Source: CAZWIT01 sp964533435
GTDB lineage: Bacteria; Patescibacteriota; Patescibacteriia; UBA1558; GWA2-36-10
NCBI GenBank assembly: GCA_964533435.1
Contig: CAZHLU010000051.1
Coordinates: 1-7,477, forward strand
Direction of reading: 5' to 3'
DNA length: 7,477 bases
Both the position numbers and the translations under genes were made by a program. The notes beneath the pieces are model-generated. The model was not told the origin of the DNA. It did not search any database and saw nothing but the letters and a program-made list of their open reading frames with translations. Below, one piece after another: positions 1-5,305 of the stretch (within the stretch, counting starts at the first letter, position 1; each line of letters opens with the position of its first letter).

Positions 1-2594
1 CGCCAAATACTTGTTCGGGTAGTCCAGCTACTGGTCAGCTTGCCAGTGATGATATTATTTCAAGAATTATAACAGCTGCTACTAGCCCAGCTACCAAGAC
101 TTTTGTTAGTCCGGTTATTTTAGCGGGCAGTGCTAATCAAGCTATAGCTTTACAGGCTGCTAATGCTACTGGTGGTTATATGAGTACAGCAGCTGATGCT
201 ACTTCTTGGAATACAAATATTAATAATATGGTTGGTGGCGTTTTCTGTGATAGTCATCCAGCTGATGGTGTAATGGATTGTACTTTGCCTGGTGGTACTC
301 CGCCAGCGGCGAATTTACCAAGTTTATCTTTGCCGTATTATTATATATCAAGTGATAGTAGTAGTAGTAATAGGACGGTGGCTATAACACTTGGTGGTAC
401 TGCAACTTGGTGGGATGCAACATCAAATGATCCAAGCTGGCTTACCAATGTTAGTAAATCAGGTAACACTCTTTCCTTTACTATTGCTGCTAATACTGGT
501 TCGGCCAACAGAACTGGGTCAATTAAACTTACAGCCGGAGGAACAAGTGGTTCAGCAATAGCAGTTACTCTTACCATTGATCAATTAGCGCCAGCACCTG
601 TGCCAACTTTATCGTTGCCATATTATGTTTTAGATAGGGATAGTGCAGCAGCTACTATTAGTCTGCCAGTTACTATTGGTGGTTCAGCTACTTGGTGGCA
701 AGCAATATCTAATAATCCTGCTTGGATTACCGGAGTAACAACAGTTGGCAATACACTTTCTTTTACAATAGCAGCCAACACTGGACCAGATAGAACAGGT
801 GCAATCTCAGTTAGAGCAGGAGCAGCAACTGGTGCACCAGTAATAGTAACACTTACTATTAATCAAGCAGCGCCAGTAGTTCCTCCAGATATACTAGCGC
901 CAACAGAAATTGGTAATACTTTGATTGCTACTCCTTCTGATGGACAGATTCGTTTAGATTGGGCAGTATCAACCGATGATAGAGGGGTAGTTATTTATGA
1001 AGTGGAGAGACTTTCACCAACTTCTGGAAATTATCTTGCCTATTCAAATACTTTCACCCAAACTTCTTTAACCAATGGTGTCGCTTATTCTTATCGAGTA
1101 AGAGCACGGGATCTTGCCGGTAACGTAACAAATTGGTCAAATACAGTTTCAGCAACACCTATTCCAGCAGCAATACCTCCTGCTGCCCCAGTAGGCTTAA
1201 TAGCGGCACCACAAGCAGCCGGTATTGATTTAACTTGGAATATAGCAGCAACTGGTGCTCCTGTTTCATATTTTAGACTGGAGCGGTCTGAAAATTTTAG
1301 CTTCTCATCTTTAGATGTGGTTGCAGATATTAATTTTTCTAGTTTTTCTGGCACCTATACTGACACCTTCCCATTGGCTCATCCTGCTGTTACTTATTAT
1401 TATCGAGTAAAGTCTGTAAACAGTAGTAGCGGTTTAGAGTCTGTTTATGCAGGTCCAGTTAACGCCGCTATTCCTGATACCCAAGGACCAAGTATTCCTG
1501 CAAACCTGACAGCTACTCATTTGAGTGGGTTACAATTCCGTTTAAGTTGGGACGCTTCAGTTGATAATGTAGCGGTTGATCATTATCAAGTTGAATATAG
1601 AGCAGACGCTTTTGTGTCTGACGGTGGCGGAAATAATATTGGCGATCCAACTACTAATTCAATAGATTTTACTGTGCCGGCAAGTTCCAGCGTAAACTCT
1701 TTTCGAGTGCAAGCTTTGGATGCAGCTGGTAATTTTTCCGGTTGGCAATTACCAGCAGATGTGGAAATATTTTTGACACCAGATATAATAAATCCAGATC
1801 CTCCGCCTACTAATCTTACGGCCGCTGTTTCATTTGGTAATGTTAATTTGAATTGGACAGCAGCTGGCGATAATATTGGTGTTAGTGGTTATGATTTATT
1901 TAGAGCTACTACTAGCGGTGGTCCATATACTATAGTTCCATGCGCGGCATTTTCAATGACTTGTACAGTAACGGGGGTAACTTCGCGTAGAAATATCTCT
2001 GTTACGCCGGGCACTTATTATTATGTAGTACAGGCTTATGATGCTGCTAATAATAAATCAGCTTACTCTAATGAGGCTATGGTAACTGTTTTACCAGCGG
2101 CACCGCCTTCTGTACCTGGAAATTTATCAACCAATCTATTTGGTAGGCAAGTCAGTCTATCTTGGACTGCTTCTGTAGATGATGGAGCGATAGCTAATTA
2201 TGAGGTTCAATATAAGCCTAATTTAGCAGGAACATGGACACTTGTAGGTAGTCCAACTGTTACCAATTTTGATTATTCAGTAGCAGCTTTGGTTACGCAA
2301 CCATATTTTCGTGTTAGAGCCAAAGATAATGATAATCTTTACTCAGCTTATACAGAGCTTAATGTTAATGTTGATGGTAGTGGTTGTACAGAGGCATTTT
2401 GTAATCAGTGGGATGCTATTACTAGTGCTAATAGAACGGCGTGTGCAGGACAATGTGCAATGAATAGTGGCTGTTGTCGAGCTTGCGTTAATTCCACAAA
2501 TAATTATGTTGGTTGTCAACTAAATCCAGATGCGGCTTCTAATAGTTGTCCAAGTTCTCAAGTGACTATGCCTACTGGTGTTCGTTGTGACTAA
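1..2594 (+). CDS. Large surface protein with BACON-like and FN3 repeats, 5'-partial
   Basis: Probable secreted or surface-exposed adhesin-like protein; no enzymatic domain is visible. The frame is open from base 3, adding 59 codons before the ATG at 180. That ATG has no ribosome binding site and the codons before it look like ordinary protein, so it is internal and the true start lies left of the window. Numbering from that ATG: residues -59 to about 35 resemble the end of a VWA-type domain. Residues 46-137 and 141-232 are two BACON-like repeats with shared TWW, W and NTLSFTIAANTG motifs. Residues about 239-733 form five FN3 domains (Tyr-x-Val and aromatic-Arg-Val strand motifs, A.D..GN loops). 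Residues 735-804 hold ten cysteines. No C-terminal membrane helix or LPXTG sorting signal is visible, so any anchor or signal peptide must be upstream. The ligand is unknown; BACON and FN3 domains commonly serve in carbohydrate or protein binding. Existence of the gene is near certain; the adhesion role is inference. Confidence 0.93.
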   Translation, partial: PNTCSGSPATGQLASDDIISRIITAATSPATKTFVSPVILAGSANQAIALQAANATGGYMSTAADATSWNTNINNMVGGVFCDSHPADGVMDCTLPGGTPPAANLPSLSLPYYYISSDSSSSNRTVAITLGGTATWWDATSNDPSWLTNVSKSGNTLSFTIAANTGSANRTGSIKLTAGGTSGSAIAVTLTIDQLAPAPVPTLSLPYYVLDRDSAAATISLPVTIGGSATWWQAISNNPAWITGVTTVGNTLSFTIAANTGPDRTGAISVRAGAATGAPVIVTLTINQAAPVVPPDILAPTEIGNTLIATPSDGQIRLDWAVSTDDRGVVIYEVERLSPTSGNYLAYSNTFTQTSLTNGVAYSYRVRARDLAGNVTNWSNTVSATPIPAAIPPAAPVGLIAAPQAAGIDLTWNIAATGAPVSYFRLERSENFSFSSLDVVADINFSSFSGTYTDTFPLAHPAVTYYYRVKSVNSSSGLESVYAGPVNAAIPDTQGPSIPANLTATHLSGLQFRLSWDASVDNVAVDHYQVEYRADAFVSDGGGNNIGDPTTNSIDFTVPASSSVNSFRVQALDAAGNFSGWQLPADVEIFLTPDIINPDPPPTNLTAAVSFGNVNLNWTAAGDNIGVSGYDLFRATTSGGPYTIVPCAAFSMTCTVTGVTSRRNISVTPGTYYYVVQAYDAANNKSAYSNEAMVTVLPAAPPSVPGNLSTNLFGRQVSLSWTASVDDGAIANYEVQYKPNLAGTWTLVGSPTVTNFDYSVAALVTQPYFRVRAKDNDNLYSAYTELNVNVDGSGCTEAFCNQWDAITSANRTACAGQCAMNSGCCRACVNSTNNYVGCQLNPDAASNSCPSSQVTMPTGVRCD
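315..875 (+). repeat. Two tandem BACON-like domain repeats (95-residue period)
   Basis: The first copy covers residues 46-137 and the second 141-232, counted from the ATG at 180. Both begin LSLPYY, share GG(T/S)ATWW, a following S-N-(D/N)-P-(S/A)-W, the 12-residue block NTLSFTIAANTG (96-107 and 191-202), an RTG.I strand and a closing VTLTI(D/N)Q. This order of strands, a central Trp and the N..R pattern before a final Q fit the BACON family, which is best known from Bacteroidetes carbohydrate-active and surface proteins. The family call is by pattern only, without a profile search. Confidence 0.7.
894..2378 (+). repeat. Array of five fibronectin type III domains
   Basis: Five consecutive units of about 90-100 residues lie at approximately 239-328, 334-432, 435-534, 538-639 and 642-733 of the protein (counted from the ATG at 180). 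Each has a Pro-rich lead (P..P..L.A), an L.W strand with Trp (RLDW, DLTW, RLSW, NLNW, SLSW), a Y-x-(V/L) strand such as YEVERL or YEVQYK, and a late aromatic strand (YSYRVRA, YYYRVKS, NSFRVQA, YYYVVQA, PYFRVRA). Four have an A.D loop after the late strand; the second has a Ser/Asn loop instead. The units are strongly diverged from one another. The fourth holds a Cys pair (588, 595) that could form a disulfide. Confidence 0.85.
2382..2591 (+). other. Cysteine-rich C-terminal module (10 Cys)
   Basis: The last 70 residues of the FN3 protein contain ten cysteines (736, 741, 755, 759, 765, 766, 769, 779, 790, 803 from the ATG at 180), including a CC pair with C-x2-C and C-x3-C spacings. The even count suggests five disulfides in an extracytoplasmic module. 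I do not recognise the family. Confidence 0.7.
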
Positions 2595-2612
2595 TAACTT
2601 ATTTAATATAAT
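2585..2612 (+). promoter_or_regulatory. Possible promoter for the TSP3 gene pair
   Basis: A perfect TATAAT lies at 2607-2612. A partial -35 match, TTGTGA at 2585-2590 (4 of 6), stands 16 nt upstream. Transcription would start near 2619, only a few bases before the ATG at 2626, giving a nearly leaderless mRNA. The region is very AT-rich, so a chance TATAAT is quite possible. Confidence 0.3.
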
Positions 2613-2625
2613 TTTTTAAAAAAAT

Positions 2626-3477
2626 ATGTTTGAAGATTTAAAACAGGGGAATGGCCCTACTGGGCCAAACGTAAGTTCGATGCCTAATACTCCCAAGGCA
2701 CCAGTAGCTGATATGTTTGCAGATGTTGATCCTAATAATAGTCCTGACGGCTTGATTAAGCCAAGTGCTGTTCAGTCAGGAAAAATCAAACCAGTTGCTA
2801 ATAACAATTGGCAAGCACCAGATGGGTCAGCAAATAATGTCCAAGTAGAACAAATGTTAGTAGGAGATAGCCGCAGTCCAGTTAATCGAAAGATTATTGT
2901 GATGGTATCAGTAATTATTTTACTAATAGCTTTTGGGGCGGCTGCCTATTTTATTTTTAAAGATAGGATTAATGGTGTTATTAGTAAAAACACTAATGTT
3001 ACCCAAAATACTAACGTTAGTAACACCAATGTTAACAGAAATCAAAACACCAATGTTAGTAATTCTAACGTTAATGCTAATGCCAATACTAACTTGAATC
3101 AAAATACTAACGAGCAAGTAAGTTTGGATGATGATTCGGATGGTTTGGATAACGAAACAGAAATAAAACTTGGTACTAATATTAGATTAGTTGATAGTGA
3201 TAATGATGGTTTATCAGATTGGGATGAAGTAAAATTATACAAAACCGATCCTTTAAAGAGTGATTCGGATAATGATAAATTAATTGATGGTCAAGAACAA
3301 TTAGTTTATTTTACCGATCCTTTGGTAGTAGATACTGATAAAGATGGTTATAGTGATGGCGAAGAAGTGCTTAATGGTTATAATCCTAAAGGTAGTGGTA
3401 AACTAGCAAGTACTAGTACAATTCCTGGTTTAATTCAAAATGTTAACAATAATGTTAATAGTAACGTAAGTCAATAA
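2626..3477 (+). CDS. Membrane-anchored thrombospondin type 3 repeat protein
   Basis: A 283-residue, single-pass membrane protein of unknown function that probably projects a calcium-binding domain outside the cell. Residues 1-86 are polar and Pro/Asn-rich with no signal peptide, so the N-terminus is probably cytoplasmic. Residues 89-111 form one hydrophobic helix, flanked by NRK and KDR. Residues 122-163 are a low-complexity Asn/Thr/Val spacer. Residues 168-247 carry four TSP3-type motifs of the form DxDxDGxxDxxE, about 23 residues apart; the third has Lys in place of Gly. The tail (270-283) is Asn-rich again. The start at 2626 has no Shine-Dalgarno site, only an A/T leader. The stop is 3 nt before the next gene, which has the same layout, so the two are probably co-transcribed and may be old duplicates. 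Similar architectures are common in Patescibacteria; roles there are unproven. Confidence 0.9.
   Translation: MFEDLKQGNGPTGPNVSSMPNTPKAPVADMFADVDPNNSPDGLIKPSAVQSGKIKPVANNNWQAPDGSANNVQVEQMLVGDSRSPVNRKIIVMVSVIILLIAFGAAAYFIFKDRINGVISKNTNVTQNTNVSNTNVNRNQNTNVSNSNVNANANTNLNQNTNEQVSLDDDSDGLDNETEIKLGTNIRLVDSDNDGLSDWDEVKLYKTDPLKSDSDNDKLIDGQEQLVYFTDPLVVDTDKDGYSDGEEVLNGYNPKGSGKLASTSTIPGLIQNVNNNVNSNVSQ
2989..3114 (+). repeat. Asn/Thr/Val low-complexity spacer repeats
   Basis: This stretch codes for repeated NTNV/SNV units (residues 122-163 of the first TSP3 protein). Units recur irregularly as aac/aat act/acc aat/aac gtt, with third positions freely varied. It reads as a flexible extracytoplasmic linker between the membrane helix and the TSP3 region. 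Confidence 0.8.
3127..3366 (+). repeat. Four TSP3-type calcium-binding motifs
   Basis: Acidic motifs start at Asp168, Asp190, Asp213 and Asp236 of the first TSP3 protein, a 22-23 residue period. Copies two and four are canonical (DSDNDGLSDWDE and DTDKDGYSDGEE). Copy three replaces Gly with Lys (DSDNDKLIDGQE). The alternating Asp side chains are typical calcium ligands in this family. Confidence 0.85.
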
Positions 3478-3480
3478 ATT

Positions 3481-4488
3481 ATGCTGTTTGCCAAAAAGAA
3501 AACTGCAGATGATAAAGAAAAAAAGATAAAAGAACAAAGTGAAAACGTAGTTACTACGCCAGCTATTAAAGATGAAGACGTTCATGTTATGCCTGGTAAG
3601 TTTGTAGCTTTGACCCCTGATGTCAAAAAGAGTGGGGCTAAAACTATGACCAAAGTTTTAGTTTCTTTACTATTTTTTTTAATACTGGTGGTAGGGGGGG
3701 CAGCTTGGTATATTTTGAGTAAAAAAAATCCAGTAGTCGTCACTAATCAAAATAATAATAAAAATATTAACACCGCTGTTAATAATCGAGTTAACACTAA
3801 TACAGGTAATGTAAATATGAATGTTAATGATATTATTAATAGTATAGTTAATAACACTAATACTACTAATCAAAATACCAATATTAACAGTAATGTTAAT
3901 AATGTAGTGGTGGTGCCACCTGAAAATAATCAAGATAGTGATCAAGATGCTCTGACTTTATTAGAAGAGTCTTTATACAATACTAATGAAAAATTGGACG
4001 ATAGTGATAAAGATGGCTATAAAGATGGAGCAGAATTGTTAAATTTATACGATCCTAGTATTGCTGGAGGTAGTTTAAGTAATTCTAGTCTAATTAAAGT
4101 TTACAAAAATGATAATTTTAATTATCAACTTTTTGTTCCCAAAAAATGGCTAGTTCAAAGTGTTGATGATGGTCGTAGGCAAATTAATCTTGTCCCAGAT
4201 TCTGCTACTGGCGAAACTATTAGTATTAAAGTAACGGATAATACCCAGCATTCAGAATTAGCTGATTGGCAGAAAATTTTATTACCAAATAAAACTGTAG
4301 AAAATTATCGTTTAGCTAATTATTCGGCAGTCAAAACTAGTGACGGCAAGCAGGTTTTATTTGTAACTTATGATTATGTTTTTATGATTAGTTATGATCA
4401 AGCTTCTGTTGTGAATGCTAATTTTGGCACTAGCTTTGCTATGATGTTAAAGAGTTTTGCTCTAAATATTAAGGAAGTTTCCAATTAA
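3481..4488 (+). CDS. Membrane-anchored TSP3-like protein with C-terminal PsbP-like domain
   Basis: A 335-residue single-pass membrane protein of unknown function. Residues 1-56 are Lys-rich and probably cytoplasmic. Residues 57-80 form the membrane helix. Residues 84-147 are an Asn-rich spacer. Residues 149-192 hold two TSP3-type motifs: the first is decayed (DSDQDALTLLEE, no Gly) and the second is intact (D174-D176-D178-G-x-x-D182-x-x-E185). Residues 203-331 form a mixed globular domain with an F.YQLFVPKKW opening, a WQK helix and a final MMLKSF strand. This pattern recalls PsbP/DcrB-like bacterial lipoprotein domains, but the match is by eye. The start lies 3 nt after the previous stop and lacks a Shine-Dalgarno site; the stop is 5 nt before ybeY. 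Shared layout with the upstream gene suggests ancient duplication followed by gain or loss of the C-terminal domain. Confidence 0.88.
   Translation: MLFAKKKTADDKEKKIKEQSENVVTTPAIKDEDVHVMPGKFVALTPDVKKSGAKTMTKVLVSLLFFLILVVGGAAWYILSKKNPVVVTNQNNNKNINTAVNNRVNTNTGNVNMNVNDIINSIVNNTNTTNQNTNINSNVNNVVVVPPENNQDSDQDALTLLEESLYNTNEKLDDSDKDGYKDGAELLNLYDPSIAGGSLSNSSLIKVYKNDNFNYQLFVPKKWLVQSVDDGRRQINLVPDSATGETISIKVTDNTQHSELADWQKILLPNKTVENYRLANYSAVKTSDGKQVLFVTYDYVFMISYDQASVVNANFGTSFAMMLKSFALNIKEVSN
3730..3921 (+). repeat. Asn-rich low-complexity spacer repeats
   Basis: Residues 84-147 of the second TSP3 protein are mostly Asn with Thr, Val and Ile (NTN, NVN and NIN units). The DNA is an irregular run of aat/aac with gtt, act and att codons. 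It is half again as long as the spacer in the upstream protein and probably holds the C-terminal domain away from the membrane. Confidence 0.8.
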
Positions 4489-4512
4489 TAATCATGGCTA
4501 ATTTATTAATTG
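4482..4512 (+). promoter_or_regulatory. Inverted repeat with the ybeY start codon in its loop
   Basis: CAATTAATAA (4482-4491) and TTATTAATTG (4503-4512) are perfect 10-base complements around an 11-base loop that contains the ybeY ATG (4494-4496). The left arm also covers the stop codon of the upstream gene. The stem is nine A-U pairs and one C-G pair, so it would be weak, and chance occurrence in AT-rich DNA is possible. Confidence 0.25.
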
Positions 4513-4907
4513 TAAATAGCCGTCATTGGCAAATTGATTTTGGCTGGTTAGGAGCTCTTGAAATTATTTTAAAAAAACAATTTAAGATAAAACAAGAAAT
4601 TTCTATTAGTCTACTTACTCCGCTTGAAATAAAAAAATTAAATAAAGTCTATCGACACAAAGATAAAGTAACTGATGTTTTATCATTTACTTTGGCAGAT
4701 AAGGTTTTATTAGGCGAGGTCTTGATTTGTGTTGATCAAGCAAAAAAGCAAGCTAAAATTAAGGGGCATGATCTAAAAAGAGAATTACAAATTTTAACAA
4801 TTCATGGAATTTTGCATCTTTTGGGTTATGACCATGAACGTAGTGAGGCAGAGTGGAAAAAGCAAACTAAGATGGAAGAGGAGATATTAAAAAAAATGAC
4901 CATATGA
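4494..4907 (+). CDS. ybeY: Endoribonuclease YbeY, rRNA maturation factor
   Basis: YbeY is a zinc-dependent single-strand endoribonuclease that takes part in 16S rRNA 3'-end processing and ribosome quality control in the cytoplasm. The 137-residue protein has the family signature H104-G-I-L-H108-x5-H114, the three zinc-binding histidines. It also has the upstream YRHKDKVTDVLSF block (51-65), containing the conserved Arg54, and the LGEVLIC strand (73-79). Length is normal to slightly short for the family. The C-terminus ends in a Lys/Glu-rich helix (116-134). The start is 5 nt after the previous stop and has no Shine-Dalgarno site; the ATG sits in a possible weak hairpin. The TGA stop overlaps the dgkA ATG (ATGA), which points to translational coupling. 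All signature residues are present, so the call is firm. Confidence 0.96.
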   Translation: MANLLIVNSRHWQIDFGWLGALEIILKKQFKIKQEISISLLTPLEIKKLNKVYRHKDKVTDVLSFTLADKVLLGEVLICVDQAKKQAKIKGHDLKRELQILTIHGILHLLGYDHERSEAEWKKQTKMEEEILKKMTI

Positions 4908-5239
4908 CTTGGTGGCAAAGCTTTAAACACGCTTGGCGTGGTTTGAAATTAGTATTAAGTAGTGAGAAAAATTTTCAACGTCATCTTTTGATAGCGTTCT
5001 TAGTGATTGTTTTTGCTTTTTGGCGCGGCTTAAGTCCTGTTTTATGGATAGCCTTGTTACTTACTATTGCTTTGATTTTAGCTCTAGAAATTTTTAATTC
5101 AGCTATTGAAAGATTAGTAGATATTCTAGCACCACGGACTCATAGTTTTGCCAAAGAAATAAAAGATTTACTTGCAGGCATGGTGTTATTAGTTTCATTT
5201 TTTGCAGTTTTAATTGGTTTTATTATTTTTTTGCTCTAA
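4904..5239 (+). CDS. dgkA: Diacylglycerol kinase / undecaprenol kinase family protein
   Basis: A small integral-membrane lipid kinase of the prokaryotic DgkA family, using ATP to phosphorylate diacylglycerol (Gram-negative type) or undecaprenol (Gram-positive UdpK type); the sequence alone does not decide which. The 111 residues give three hydrophobic segments, about 28-42, 46-64 and 90-111, usual for the family. Signature residues are Glu21, the E62-I-F-N65-S-A-I-E69-x3-D73 helix, and K87-D88 before the last membrane segment. As I recall the E. coli protein, these match its E28, E69, N72, E76, D80, K94 and D95 at a constant offset of 7, so the catalytic core has no gaps. The start overlaps the ybeY stop by 4 nt and has no Shine-Dalgarno site. 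The position before ftsA suggests envelope-lipid or cell-wall carrier supply, but a promoter separates the two genes. Confidence 0.93.
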   Translation: MTWWQSFKHAWRGLKLVLSSEKNFQRHLLIAFLVIVFAFWRGLSPVLWIALLLTIALILALEIFNSAIERLVDILAPRTHSFAKEIKDLLAGMVLLVSFFAVLIGFIIFLL

Positions 5240-5253
5240 GTAGGAGAAAAAAT

Positions 5254-5282
5254 TTGGCAAAAAGCTTTAATTTAGTTATAAT
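5254..5282 (+). promoter_or_regulatory. Sigma-70-type promoter for ftsA(-ftsZ)
   Basis: TTGGCA at 5254-5259 (5 of 6 to TTGACA) is followed after exactly 17 nt by a perfect TATAAT at 5277-5282. It lies in the 66-nt dgkA-ftsA gap and begins 14 nt past the dgkA stop. Transcription would start near 5289, giving a leader of roughly 15-18 nt before the ftsA ATG at 5306. This is the best promoter match I found in the window. Confidence 0.7.
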
Positions 5283-5305
5283 TAATAATCATATAGCAAT
5301 CAAGA

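Noticed and set aside
180..182. ATG at 180 as the start of the FN3 protein.
   Set aside because: The frame continues upstream to the window edge with protein-like sequence, and no ribosome binding site or signal peptide follows this ATG.
341..1354. Minus-strand open frames of 78-87 codons inside the FN3 protein gene.
   Set aside because: They overlap conserved domain-coding sequence, have no start context, and read as low-complexity hydrophobic shadows.
2595..2625. T-run followed by A-run between the FN3 gene and the first TSP3 gene, considered as a bidirectional terminator.
   Set aside because: There is no GC-containing stem; the near-palindrome of T and A has no loop and would not make a stable hairpin.
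2651..2668. GC-rich hairpin TGGCCC-TACT-GGGCCA shortly after the start of the first TSP3 gene, considered as a terminator or attenuator.
   Set aside because: The stem is only 6 bp, there is no U-run after it, and it lies within codons for an ordinary polar segment (NGPTGPN).
4890..4910. Possible use of TGA as glycine (genetic code 25), since the ybeY TGA is followed by an open frame.
   Set aside because: YbeY has a normal length ending at this TGA, dgkA begins there in ATGA overlap, and no gene in the window needs TGA read as Gly.
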